This document shows positions 28,852 through 41,000 of a stretch of 64,000 nucleotides of DNA, piece by piece. The number at the start of each line of letters is the position of its first letter. Position 1 is the first letter of the stretch. The notes under the pieces are model-generated. The model saw only the letters and a list, made by a program, of their open reading frames with translations. It was not told the origin of the DNA and did not search any database. The translations under genes were made by a program, and so were the position numbers. This DNA is from Symsagittifera roscoffensis (taxonomy: Eukaryota > Xenacoelomorpha > Acoela > Convolutidae). The DNA lies in assembly GCF_963678635.1 (NCBI RefSeq), contig NC_087071.1, positions 21,235,194-21,299,193 of the forward strand, written 5' to 3'.

Positions 28852-29373
28852 TTGTTCCGACTTTCGATACGAAAGTAACGGAATATTTGTGCTCGAGTTG
28901 GGTTTTTTTCTTTAGACAAATTTCGATTTTTTAACAAAACATTTTTGACGAATTTTTTTATATCATTTAAAAGGTATTGATGTCTTGAGCTGGAATTTGA
29001 AAGGACGTTTCACCTGTGATTATTTTTCGTAAAGTTATGGGGTTTAAAGATTGCCATTTTGGCCAATTTGGGACAATTAACGGGCGATATGTTTCGCGCT
29101 ATTAACGCGTCAGCGGGTATTTAATCCGTCTTAGAAATCGTTCCAAATTGGTTGAAAGAAGCTTATTTGCCAAAATTGATTTGTTACGATGAACGAAATT
29201 TATCTTTTTGTATTTCATATGGTGTGGGGGGATGGTTTTCATAAAATTTCAAATTTTAGAAAAAAAAATTCCATTTTATTTTTATTAAAATTATTTTTTT
29301 AATGTTTTTACTTTAAAAACCTTAAAAGGCAGTCGGAACATTCAGGGCTTGGCCCTGACACAAGCAGTTTTGT
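28852..29373 (-). repeat. dispersed repeat family A, full-length reverse copy
   Basis: It begins TTGTTCCGACTTTCGATACG and ends GCAGTCGGAACATTCAGGG then GACACAAGCAGTTTTGTT, the reverse complement of the family A layout, without the MULE. It directly precedes an hAT MITE insertion at 29407. Confidence 0.75.
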
Positions 29374-29406
29374 TACAATTTAGGATTAAATACTTTGCGT
29401 TAAAGA

Positions 29407-29790
29407 CAGGGGGCGGATCTAGGATTTTCTCGAGGGGGGGCGGATTTTCAAAAAAAAATTTCGAAAATTTTGTCGACCTTTTTTTTAGGTTGACCAAATT
29501 GATTTTTGAGCTCTCCCTAAGCTTTGTTTGGTCCCTTTTTCGGCAAAATTTTCTGCACCGCAAGCAAAAATTTGAAAAAACAGTCCAAAAAAAATCGTTT
29601 TTAGGCACTTTTTGGAAATTTTTGACCAAAAAATTGCGTTTTTTCGGCGCGCTCCCCCCTCAAAATTCCCCCAAAGTCGCCTTTAGAAAAATTGTAGGTT
29701 CAATCGGCCAAAAATGGATTTCTTAAAAAGTACCAAAGGGGGGACACTTTGGGTCGGCAGGGGGTCGAATCCCTGAGGAATCCGCCCCTG
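29407..29790 (+). mobile_element. hAT-type MITE, family CAGGGGCGGAT, copy 2
   Basis: The 384-bp element runs from CAGGGGGCGGATCTAGG to AATCCGCCCCTG, flanked by the perfect 8-bp duplication GTTAAAGA (29399-29406 and 29791-29798). The interior matches copy 1 at 14512-14939, including the AGGGGGTCGAATCCCTGA motif near the right end. Confidence 0.9.
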
Positions 29791-29799
29791 GTTAAAGAC

Positions 29800-30545
29800 A
29801 ATATACAGGAAGATTTTGCCTATCTAGTAGTACACCATGCTGTTTCCCAGTAAATGAGGAAGGTTTTATTGGTTTGGTGGCGAGAGCCCATTGAAATAAT
29901 TTAAAATTATGGTCCTAAATTCTGAAGTGACTAAAAACGTGTTTTTTGGTCTGTGTTCAAGATGTTTGCATGCTTAGAAAATTTGTTCAAAATAAGGTGT
30001 ATATTTTGATTTAAAACAGTTCGTGAAAAAAATTATGGTATACCTCAAAAAATCATTGATGCGCACCTAATTAAAACAGCGCAAAAACTTTGGAAAAAGA
30101 ATGTTATTTTTAAAAGGGAAACATGCTACTTTAGCATTCAAAACTGCTGTCTGGTATTATAGAATATTGGGCCATTTGTTTTTGTGGAGATTAGAAAAAA
30201 AGTAAAAAGGTTTATTTCTGCCAGTTTGGTTATTACTGCCAAATTAGCTTTCCGACATATCGATAGCTTTAAGTTCCACGCTTTATGTGAAAAATTGATA
30301 AATAACCAGAAGTTATTTCTATCAAATTAAAATAGTGATAAATTGTTGCATCTGAAAATTTATGTTACACAACTTAACTATGGATCAAATCTTTCTAGTA
30401 TTTGAAATCTCACACAAATTAGTTTATAATCATCAAAATGCACTGGAAAAGAATATAATTGTAATCAGCTAAACAAAGGATAGCTTCGTCTCGAAGAAAA
30501 AAACATTCTGCGATTCGGCTAACTGAGACGTCTAATGAGTTCGGC
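29800..30545. other. no gene recognised; 3' flank of the claudin-like gene
   Basis: AT-rich. A direct repeat of about 25 bases (AGACGTCTCAGT-AGCCGAA, read on the minus strand) lies across the stop codon of the claudin-like gene at about 30520-30560. Confidence 0.4.
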
Positions 30546-33500
30546 TTACTGAGACGTCTGTCGTACTAGTTTGCAGAATAGATACATGAGAATGAGTGCA
30601 GGCAGTATAAGGACAAGTAGGACGAACCAGCACACCACTCGTGGCCATCCAAAGCTGAGAGCCTCGACAGCGTGGATGTGGGAATTGACTTTGATCTCGG
30701 AGACGTTTCGGAAGAACCACGTTGCAATACACGCCTGTCATAAAGTGGAAAACCATTTAGAGGTACCGCGTAACAATTTTCGGTCTCAAGAAACATGCGA
30801 AAATACTGAACCTTTTAGTGTTGCATTTAGGTGCAACCATGCAATTATTTGACTGCGGATTTCCTGGCAAACCCAAATAGGAAATCCGTTACACGGCAAA
30901 GAAACCCAAGTCAGATGTTCTTAGCCATATGAAACCAAAAGTTTGGCATCACAAGATTTGTCTCGGATTCGCTGTTGTGCTTTTCAGCGTTAATCTTCGC
31001 ACTGTAAAGACCGACGTTACCAACTAGTTATTTTAGCGGTTCAGTTTGATCAAGGTTATGACATTTTAAACCAAATAAAGGACGAAAAGTCGTCTCTGAA
31101 AAGATAATCAGCCCTTAATGTACGATTTCATTTTTTAAAACATCAAATGAAATATGGACTTTAGCCAAAATTTTGAGCAATTTAAAATCATGCAAAACTT
31201 GGCTTTCCCCGGAGCAGAAGTAATTATAGGAAATTTTTTTAGTTTTTCAGACAACGCGATGCTACATCAATATAAATTAAGCCAAAACGAAGCAGAAAAA
31301 AACTTCAAAGCGAATATATTTATTCAGATTTGCTGAAAATCAGGTTGAAAACCAGCCTTGTTGCAAATGATTGAAATAATTCTAACCTGAATTGCATAAG
31401 TGAGCACTTGGCCGACTGATGCGAGAAGAGAAAGAACGTATGATAACTTCTGCACTCGTTTGTTCCAGTCCAGCCACGAAGCCAGAATGTAGACAGTTGA
31501 AGTGAGAAAAAGAACCAGGTTCAAGGTCAATGTCAAACCTGAATAAAAGTTCATTATTTTCGTGGGGTTGATCAAGGATTGGTTTGTGACAGAACGGTAT
31601 ACATTTTTTAAAGGAAAAAATAAAATTGACTTTTTGCTGGCGTTTTTTATCAACCAATTTGATTTATGTTGGTTACATGATTAACATGTAAAAGGCACGC
31701 AAAGTTTTGCGGTTTTTTTAGATCCACCTCCACCCCTTTCATGAAGGGGGGGGGGGGGGGGGGGGGAGATTGTTAAGTAGATCAAGATGGTCGATTTTTC
31801 GACCAATCAGAATGCAGCAAAATTAAAATTCTCAATAGAAAGTTCAGTGATAATTTCCTGTATGTATTTATAGGTAGAGATTCCTGAGTAGGTACCATAG
31901 GGGGGGGGGGTTGTCAAGTAGGTCCGATTTTTTTTCTGAAAAGCAGTAAACTGTTTTCAAATTGGCGAGGATTTCACTGAAAACAGCATTCAAGATCAAA
32001 GTCAATGCAAGATGATGCTGTAATCAGATGCGTCATCTCGAGCTCTGCAACGAAGTCAGAAAGCCGTTATTTAATTGATATTACCTTAATTGATAACAAA
32101 CATGAAATCTGAAGTCTCATAGCTTTTTCCTTTTTCTATGCGGGAAAGATGATTGGGTTTATAGTTGGATTTTGAAGTTTGAAGAAGTGTTTTCAAATTT
32201 CGACAAGGATAGCCGGTTACTGTGCAAGTAGCACAGACTGTTCCGTCCATGGTCTTTAGAAATTTAGGTTTAGAAAGTTCTTTTTTTTTCCAAATTAGTG
32301 TAGTGTTTTTCTGCTTGGTGTGATAAAAGGATCTGACGTAAAAATATAAGTTGGAATTTTAGACAGTCATAGTAATATAGGCAAACTGGAAAATAAAATT
32401 TATAGAAAAACGACTCAAAAAATACAAAAAAAAACATGAAAAAAGTTTTTGCAGAAAAGTTTTGAATTTTTTGAAGTTATTGGCACCCAAAATGAAGCTA
32501 AAAAACTCCAAAAACTAGTTAACATGCTTTAGATCAAGTTTCAAGGTCTTAAAATAGTCATAATTCAGCTGTTGTAAGCCTGCTCGCTTGCTTTATTCGC
32601 TTGAATTAAGACGAATAATCAAAAATTTCAAACCGGTTTTTCTCGACACGGGGGAAAGTTTTAGAAATTTTTTAATGTGGTTCGAACCACGACCGAAAGG
32701 GCTCCAATATGATATATCACTCAACCTAGTCCGATGATTATTTGTGTTACTTGATGTTGGTATGAAAAATAAAAAGCAGAAAAAAAACTAAAAAACACCC
32801 GAATACAAAGCCTTTTCAAATAGTCGGAAAAAAATTGACTAAAATTGATACTTTTAAATAATTGACTTATTCCAGTTTGAAAAAATATGAGTTGGAAATT
32901 TCATGACTATCGATTGAAAATCAAAACTTGTTGAGCTCAGATTTTAAAAATTACAAATTGTGTTCAGGCAGCTTTATTAATTCCAAAGTTTAAAAAAGTT
33001 TCCGAACAACTAAAACTAAAAATCATCCTGGATGTGATTTAAGGGGAGTTGGACTGGTTTTTCAGTTTTTCGAGTTGCTCAAAGAATTTTGAGGTAACCC
33101 CTCTATAGTACTCGGGCTCGAAACTTTCTTGGATTAGTTACAAGTTTTTGACGTCTCACCAGTTGAGGAGCGTTCCTGAGAAAATGCCGAATTTGTGAGT
33201 TGCGATCTTTTCAGTGGCCAGATACTGCTTTTAGGGATTTCAGTTTCTTTTTATAAGTAAATTGCTCCAATTCATTACTTTTTAAAAGAAATTTCACCGG
33301 TAGTTCTGCAATTCAATAGTTGCAAAAATAACTTGGGATCATTTTGAGGGATAACGCTTGAAAAAAATCCTAGGCATCAAAAAATGCTCGCCATGATACG
33401 TCAATCATTTCTGTTAACACGGGCAATAGAGCTAAGTTCACATGAATAGTGTTTTTAAGGTCTGAGTCTGCCAATAAATCCAAAACTTGACAATCCAAGC

Positions 33501-36500
33501 CATATGCAACCAAAAGTAATCAGCAGAAAATGCGCCAGCAACTGAGTTAGATTGCTCAACTTGAATAGTTAATAATAAATTGTTGGCAATGAGGCAACCT
33601 TGAGTTTCTTGATTGGCCAAAAAATAATTTTTCTTTTATTAAGATTCGTTTTGCGTAAAGCTAAACGTTCTGAAGTGAATAAAAAATGATTTTCGACATC
33701 AGATGGAGCAGTTGTAGGTTTTAAACTTCAGGGCTAGGTTTTTTAGCAGACCGGTCTTTAAGCAGACTCAAAACAATTAGACAAATAGAACGCTAACTTC
33801 AAAAGCGGCATTGGCAAGGAGAAAACTCTTAATCCGCTTCGTTCCGCTGCGCTTACACCCGGCACGAGAGAAATACAGCGCGTGAATCAGTGGTTGCCGT
33901 TAAACTAGCTTGATTTGCTTAAAACTTTGTTAATTAAGACAACTATCTCACAGTCTGCCAACTAAGCTCAACTCCAGATTAGGCGTCATTCTACTGCATT
34001 CCATCAATTATGCGTCAACTTTTGCTGCCTCTACAAAGCTGTCACTCAAAGTCTGCTAAAAGACCTAAATTTCCTTTTTTATGCAAAAAACCGGTCTGCT
34101 GAAAAATCGGTCCCCATTACTTTGTTAAAAATTGTTGACCGGAAACAATTTTGTGAACCATTTAGTAATAAAAATATAAATAAAAGCAAAACACTTGGAC
34201 GGACAGGAGGACAAGAACGATTGAAAACACGTAACCTTTTTGTACACTTTTTCATGTAAAAAAGAATTCGCAAACCAAAATTGTGTCTTAAACTTGTGTC
34301 AAAAATTAAAATTACTTGCAAAACTATCAAATTGCCTAATTTGCTCGTTCTAATTAATTTTTTTTCCGCAATTATCTATAGTAACAACTAACGTGTTGGC
34401 AATTAGCTCTACGAATCTAAGTGAAATTAGTTCTTCTAAAACTGCGGATTTTGACATCGAATTTCAATTTAACTTTGACTTCGACCTACAAAAACTAGTT
34501 AACCCAGAATGCTACAACTTTTGAGAACTTATATATTGCTCAAGTTCAACAACTTTGCTAATAAATTGTTACAAGCTATGCATTTGAGATTTTGAGTACG
34601 CGTTACTAGAATTTACTATTCCTTTTTTTCAAAGAAATCTGAAATATTTGAGCTGGGAGTGTTTTTTTCCGGTTTTTAAAAGAACTAAATTCACTTAGAT
34701 TCTTAGAGATTCATTGGACTTCATAACTAGGCTTTTTCGACAGACATTGTTCAAATCATACTAAGCAAATGATGTCCTGATTTCTGTTTTGAAAAGATTA
34801 TTCACTTATGACCCTTTTTCCCAAAGTTATGAAGGCTTATCGATTGTCATTTCAGACAATTTGGAATAATTTACGCGCGATGCATTTGTGCTATTAACGC
34901 GTAAGCGAGTGTTTAATAAGGCTCAGAAACTGTTTTAAATTAAATTGAGCCACGCTATTTAGTGATTTGTATATCACTGTCAACGTTACATAGCGTGTGG
35001 GTGGATGATTCTCTAAAAAAAAGAAGAAAATGAAACAAAAAGTCCGTTTTTTTTAGAAGTTGAACAGTTTTTGAAACTGAACACAATTGCAAAGACTTTA
35101 AAAGGCAGTCGGACTGTTCAAGGCGTCCTCCTGATACGAGTATTCTTTTTCTTTTTTACCAGCGAATGCCTTGCATGTCGTGAGAGAATCCACGTCTGTC
35201 TTGCCAGTGTAGAACTCCTTGTCTCCCGGATCCCTTTTACACATGCTGCACTCAAATTCATCGCCCCCATTAGGATCTAAAAACCACCATTTTAAGCCGC
35301 CTTTTTCCTCGCCCTTTTTTCCCACCACGGTGAGAAATGGGGACTTGGTCAACATTACGAGGCCAAATTGTGCATTTTGTGCATTGTAAGCGGATTCCGC
35401 AACAAGGACGCTCCCTTTGTTCTTCTTTTGTTCTTTACTTTCCTTTGATCGTTCCGACAAAATTTTAACATGTTTAAAGACTTGTCTCTGGAATCCAAGA
35501 ACATATACAGACGCAAAATTGTGCGCTATCCAGTGCACAGTTTGGCCTCGTAATGAATTTTTGTGAAGATTTTTTTTTCAACCAATCAGACTGAAGTTCA
35601 TTATTGTTCATGTTTCAATAAGCTGATAAAAGTAATATTTGGGCCATTTAATAGAAATGTTACATGTGTTAAATGTTATATGAATATTATAAATGTTATA
35701 TGGTCTAGAAATTCGTTTCGGGGTCCTATCCATTTTGAAACCTCCTTAAGTCCGACTTTGACTCCAATGCGTTAAACAGAGAGAGAGAGAGTATTTTTGC
35801 CATGAAGACTTGCTCGTCCCAAAACGAAGTTTGAAATTCCCAAAACGACTGTTCAGGTGGAGAGAGGGGTACCATAAAAAGGGAAGAGGGGTGGGTTTGA
35901 GCGATATGACTTTTTTCTTGTAAATAAGAAGAAATTATTTTAAGAAAGGCTAAAAAGAGACCTAAATCATCAGTTTTTCGACAAAGGAAATGATATCTTT
36001 CTTGTTAGTAAATAAATTGAAATTATAAATTAATTAGGTAAACGCTAAAGACGATACCTAAATTAGTGTAGACGACACACGACTCAAATAGCCCAAGATG
36101 TGCTTCGCATTGGTGAAATCTGGACTCGTCACATCTAGTCACAACCCATCGAGACGAAAAAGAAGTTGTTGTCACGCCAATTAAAGAGCAGACCTGAAAT
36201 AAACAATAAGATTATCAAACTATCTTTTTATTGCTGCGAACAAAATTGTTATTACGAGAATTAAAAGCCCGGGTTGACGTCCATAAAAGGAAAATGCTTA
36301 TCATACAATTTCATATATGGCAACTATGGAAAAAATGCTTATCATACAATTTTCATACAAAATTTAAAAACTGTTTTTTAGAGAAATACTTCTGTTCTAT
36401 TTCCATCTTTTGAATCTTTCTGCTCAATAAAAACATGATTTTAATTTTGGTCAATGAAAATTGTATGATAAGCATTTTGCTATAGAAAAAATAAAATCTT

Positions 36501-37203
36501 CAAAATTAATTGAATGATGTTTCTGGAGTTAAAAAAAATTTATTGAAAGAGTGCATTTTGACTCTCAAAAACATGATTTTATTTTGGTCAAAAAAAATGC
36601 TTATCATATAATTTTCATATATGAAAATTGTATATGCATTTTTTCATAATCAAAAACACAAATTTGAGGTAAGAAAATTTTTAATCCTTTTTTGGGTTGG
36701 AAACTTGCTTTTGTGCTCAAATATAAGTTTTTGCGAAAAAAAATTGCATGCAAAATTTGAATTTTTTTGTTTATAACGTACCCAATTCCAACTTAGAACC
36801 AAGTTAACATCCTGCCCCTCCCCCACCCCCCTCCCCCTCAGGATATATTCGAAAATAGCATGATAAGCATTTTGGATCAAGTTAACATCCTCCCCCCTGG
36901 CTTTGGGGGGAGGATGTTAACTTGGTCCAAAATGCTTATCATGCTATTTTCATGGTATTTTTTTGGTCTATGAAATAGTAAGAAATAGATATGACAAGTA
37001 TTTTTTTCATAATATGAAATAGTATGATAAGCTTTTTTGTCAACCCGGGAGGTGCATATTGTGCAAAAAAAGTCATCAACAGACCAGGGTCCATTTGGAT
37101 TCATGAATCTTACCTGAGAAATGATAAATACACCAGTTAGAACTTTTAAATCTGTGATTATTATCACAAAATAAGACAAATATCGCACAAACAACGATGC
37201 CAT
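30546..37203 (-). CDS. four-transmembrane claudin/PMP22-like protein, 4 exons
   Basis: Exons on the minus strand: 37203-37114 (ATG, MASLFVRYLSYFVIIITDLK, donor CAG|GTAAGA), 35343-35160 (donor CTG|GTAAAA), 31538-31387 (acceptor ATTCAG, donor CAG|GTTAGA), 30734-30546 (acceptor ATGACAG, stop TAA). The phases agree: 0, then a split Gly codon (G|GT), then 0. The product is about 204 residues with helix 1 in exon 1; an outer loop in exon 2 with GLKWWFLD and a group of Cys (FECSMCK, TTCKAFAG); helices 2 and 3 in exon 3 (LNLVLFLTSTVYILASW, LSYVLSLLASVGQVLTYAI); and helix 4 in exon 4 (VVCWFVLLVLILPALILMY). Size, topology and a W/C/C first loop are those of the claudin/PMP22 superfamily, which acts in cell-junction membranes. 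The exon 2 acceptor is the weakest point. Confidence 0.65.
31746..31766 (+). repeat. poly-G run of 21
   Basis: Twenty-one consecutive G, followed about 130 bases later by a second run of about 10 G (near 31901-31911). It lies in intron 2 of the claudin-like gene and could form a quadruplex. Confidence 0.95.
31800..34810. other. intron 2 of the claudin-like gene, no feature recognised
   Basis: AT-rich intronic sequence. The small frames at 33438-33620 and 34079-34330 have no splice context that fits the gene. Confidence 0.4.
34815..35149 (-). repeat. dispersed repeat family A, degenerate reverse copy
   Basis: It carries GACAATTTGGAATAATTTACG, ATTAACGCGTAAGCGAG and TTAAAAGGCAGTCGGACTG in the same order as the copy at 28852-29373, but is clearly older. 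It ends about 10 bases from the 5' splice site of exon 2 of the claudin-like gene. Confidence 0.65.
35354..35554. mobile_element. short MITE with ATTACGAGGCCAAA ends
   Basis: The 201-bp element has terminal inverted repeats ATTACGAGGCCAAATTGTGC and GCACAGTTTGGCCTCGTAAT. Inside, TTGTAAGCGGATTCCGCAA links it to the family at 16880-17520. It ends about 10 bases upstream of exon 2 of the claudin-like gene, where the polypyrimidine tract should be. The apparent 146-codon frame 35538-35098 is exon 2 extended through this element. Confidence 0.75.
36268..37049. mobile_element. MITE-like element with CCCGGGTTGAC ends, copy 2
   Basis: The left end CCCGGGTTGACG and right end TTGTCAACCCGGG form inverted repeats. 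The interior repeats AAAATGCTTATCATACAATT and its complement several times. It is related to 20693-21641 but not identical inside. It lies in intron 1 of the claudin-like gene, about 65 bases from exon 1, and contains the long hairpin at 36851-36951. Confidence 0.65.
36851..36951. repeat. near-perfect inverted repeat, 47-bp arms, 7-base loop
   Basis: The left arm 36851-36897 starts GAAAATAGCATGATAAGC and ends in CCTCCCCCC. The right arm 36905-36951 is its reverse complement with one mismatch (T/C). The loop is TGGCTTT. It sits inside the MITE-like element 36268-37049. Confidence 0.95.
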
Positions 37204-38044
37204 TGGATTTTTTCAGCAATGTTATAGAGAAGGATGGCACGATATTTTTCAAGCGAGTTGTTTGTGCCGACAAAAATAATTTACTGATTCGAAAACTCAA
37301 TAATTAATCAGAATTGTATATATAATTGATGATTTTGCCAGATGTCCGCTCAAGTAAACATACTGGTATGATTTATGGTGGATCAAAACACGGCCGCATA
37401 TCACACTAAACAAGGAATCGAGCTTTGATTTTTTCCAAGTTTTTGCAAGCAGGAGCGTTAATCAAGTGTAAAACGAAGACCAGTTTCCTCTTCTAAATGT
37501 ACACGGATCATTTGTAACTGTGATTGTAAATCTATTGTTTCGAATTTCAATGAAAGTACGATTTAATAAATCACTAGCTAATTTTTTCCCCAAAAAATTT
37601 TTGTATATTGAACGAAGACTTTTGACGGAGATTTTTATACCCATCTACAAAATATTATTGTCAGGAGGCACAATAAAAAAAATCACGAGTCATCATTTTC
37701 GTAAAGTTAAGTGAAAATAATTAATGAGATATTTATTGCATACTTATAACGCGCAAAAACGGCGGAATAGATCGGTTCATCAAGGCAAGTCATTTTATCT
37801 TATAAATAAGTTTTGTAAGGATGAAATAAGGAAGAAAAATTTTTTTTTTGATTTTTGTGATCATTTTTCCAATCAATATCTATTATGCGAGTGATCAATA
37901 AAAACCGTCTTTTCATAATACACATGACTACGGCAATGTGCCCAAGATAATTAGCATTAAAATAAATCCAGTTCAACAAGCCAATTAAGTAATCCAGTTC
38001 AATTAGCCTAAATGTTGTGATAAAATTATTAACTCGTTTCAGAG

Positions 38045-41000
38045 ATGGCTAATTGAACCAGCTTCAAACGGAAACAGATGAGCTAAAACAACAGATGTTT
38101 CTTGCGTTTGCTGCAGAAAATCTTAGCCAAAACCGATTGCTTCCACCTGAATAAATGACCCCGCTGCATCAACTTTCTGATCGAATTAAACGATGGTGAA
38201 TCTGTACGAGCCCTTCTCGAAGTATTAATGAAACAAGTTGATTACCAACAGAATAAAATTTTTGAGTTGAGAGGAGAAAATGGCAGACTATTAAACGACA
38301 ATCAGGAGCTAGAAAAAGGAGTAACAAAATTACAAGTGTGTTTGACGTTTCATGGAGTGTCTGATGAGGTCGAGTACCCAGTACATTCAATCCTGATGAT
38401 TCTAAGTACATTTTTTAATTGATCCCCAGGATATCGTCGCGTGCAGTTATCTACCCTGAAAAGGTAAAAAGTGTCCAATTTTTCTATTTTAGAAAAAAAT
38501 TTGTACAATTATTAACGAGACGCTGTTACGTTTGAGTTTTAGGTCGATCTGACGGCTGTCAAAATTCACGAAAGCGAAAAACGTCCGGAAAAAACAGGGA
38601 TTTTATGAATCACTGTAGACGTGGAAAAAATCGCTCAAGTCAATTCATGAAATCAGGTTCAGATTGAACAAAAAATATTTCTGACAGCAAATGGCAACCA
38701 GTTGATAATCGAAAGGATGTCCATTTTTTTATGGCTAACAATTTTAATTTGCAAATTCTAAATCAATCTTCATCTGCAGGCAGAATAAGTAATTCTTATG
38801 CGATTGATAGTGCTGAAAACTGCAACAATAAATTTTTGTCTTCGGCAACACCTGGTAAAAGGAAAGGAAATGTGGCTTTCTCTTCTCCTGATATTTCACA
38901 CTCTCAACCTGACTACTAGAGCAGAGACTGAATAAAATATGCTGTCTCGTGAAAAAATTTATTGCATGAGATTCTCCGCCTAAAAAGAAAACGACCTTTT
39001 ATGGGGCTGATTTTTGCACAAACAATACGAGCGCCAACAAAAAAACGATTCATAGATAGAGATTTGGGTTTGAAGACAGAAAAATATACTTTTTTAAATT
39101 TGGTATGCTTTTTGGTTATTTCTAAGGGACAGCAACGGCGATATACTCTTTTTAATTGTTCAGTCTTTCCGTGGCCATCAAGATCAATCAAAAGTTCCTG
39201 TTACATCACGAGAACGGCAGCCACTAGTCCTTGCTATTTTTGAAGTTTGGTTGAGTGACAATGACCTGTTGGATTTGTACCCTCGAAACAACTATCAGTA
39301 AGTAATTTTTGTAAATAATGGGCAAAATATTTGGGGAGATGGCCTAGTTTTTTTCATAGAAAATAAAATTATTTTGTTCACAAAATTCTTTCAAAAAAAA
39401 GTTTAGAGACTTCTGTCAATTTGGAACTTTGAAACAAATAAAGTTAATAAAGTTTTTTCAATATATTGCATACCAACAAGGAAATACAAACACAATTAGA
39501 AAAAAAACCTCTGGATTTGACTTCAAAGTGATTGACAGTGGTGGGCAAAATGAACCTTGATATTTAGATACTGCCCGTAATAATCGTTGATCGCAAACTG
39601 GTAGTGAATTTTGTCGGCTTTTAAATATCAAATAGTCAAGCAACAAGATAACACCCTACACGTTCTACCTGTATTGGTCATTTTATAAATAATGACAAAT
39701 TGACCAAGCGCTACATCTCAATGCAAACACCTAAATGATACCCTGCCAACATCTAAGTGAACATTGTGCTTCGCTTGCATCTATTGCAAGTCTTCCAGAT
39801 AATACTATTTGCTTTCTTAAGGGCAAAATGAGAAGAACTTCCGCAAATAAAAAAATGCTCTGTAAAGTTTCAGTTGTTTATTATCGGCAACCTGGAGACA
39901 TTCTCCCAAAATATTGATTATATAATGTTGAGTTTGACTAAAACATGTTTGGAAGTTTTTAACTGGTTTTTGTCTAATCCAAAATTTTTATACAAATGAA
40001 TCATAAAGCCGGGATTAGCATGGTTAACATCAAATTGTGTGGTGGAAAAAAATTTTGTGCATGCCAAAATGATTATTAATTCTTCACATGAAAATATTGA
40101 TTGCTCATGGAAAATCAGAAATACGGTTGAAACGAAAATCAGCACTGCTCAACGAAACTACCACGATAAAAAGATAGATAAAAACAACATCATCTAAGCC
40201 AATTTTTTAGAGTGTTTAATAATTTCGGCGGAAGTCAAAAGGCAGCTCAAAATAAGATTGAGCCAAAACTATTCTGTTGAGCCAACTATTGTGCCAAAAC
40301 TTGTTTGTGAACATTAGAAAACATCTAAGCAAATCCATGCCCCCACTTCAATATGTCGTTTTTGAAACAAATATACAGGAAATCATCAAATTATTGCTGC
40401 GCTAAAGTCAAAAACTTATTCTGCTCATAATGGTCAACCAACAAAATGAACTAAATTTGTGCACCAGTCATTTCTGTTTACTTAACTGATGGATTCGGTG
40501 AACGAATTACTATATAAATTTTTTCACTCTCTATCAAAATTGCAAAAGTAATTGTTTATTTTAGAGACGGAAGCAGAAAAAAAAAACCTAATAATTATTG
40601 ACCTATTAAACTGCATGCAGTTTTAAACAAAACACTCGAAAAGCTAACTTAAAGAAGAATGTTCTCCATCAAAAAAAAATAATTACACAATGATACCAGA
40701 ACAAATTGGCTTTCGTGAAATGCATTCATGTATCGAAGCAATTTTACATGTTACCGAATGATTACAATGTTAATCATTCAATTCTTCCAGAGAAACTGCG
40801 CGCTTATAGTTTTTGTTGAAAGATCAATGAGCTAATTTCAAGTTATTTGTCAAATAGGCAAAATTTTGATGAAAACTCATCAAAAACTTCAAGTAAAAAA
40901 GAAATTGCAATTAGGGCACCTGTTTTCTTACTTTATGTCAAAGAGATTAATGAAATTGTTGCGAAATCTGAGTTGAGTTTTTTTGCGGACGATACTGCCT

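Noticed and set aside
29342-29726. 95- and 125-codon frames
   Set aside because: They lie mostly within the hAT MITE and correspond to similar frames in other copies.
35098-35538. 146-codon single ORF
   Set aside because: Its N-terminal third is the MITE at 35354-35554 and its C-terminus reads through the donor into intron 2. Only 35343-35160 is taken as an exon.
37076-37300. Alternative frame over claudin-like exon 1 ending in the same donor
   Set aside because: It could join 31538 in phase, but the other frame gives an ATG plus a membrane helix and fits exon 2, which supplies the expected outer loop.
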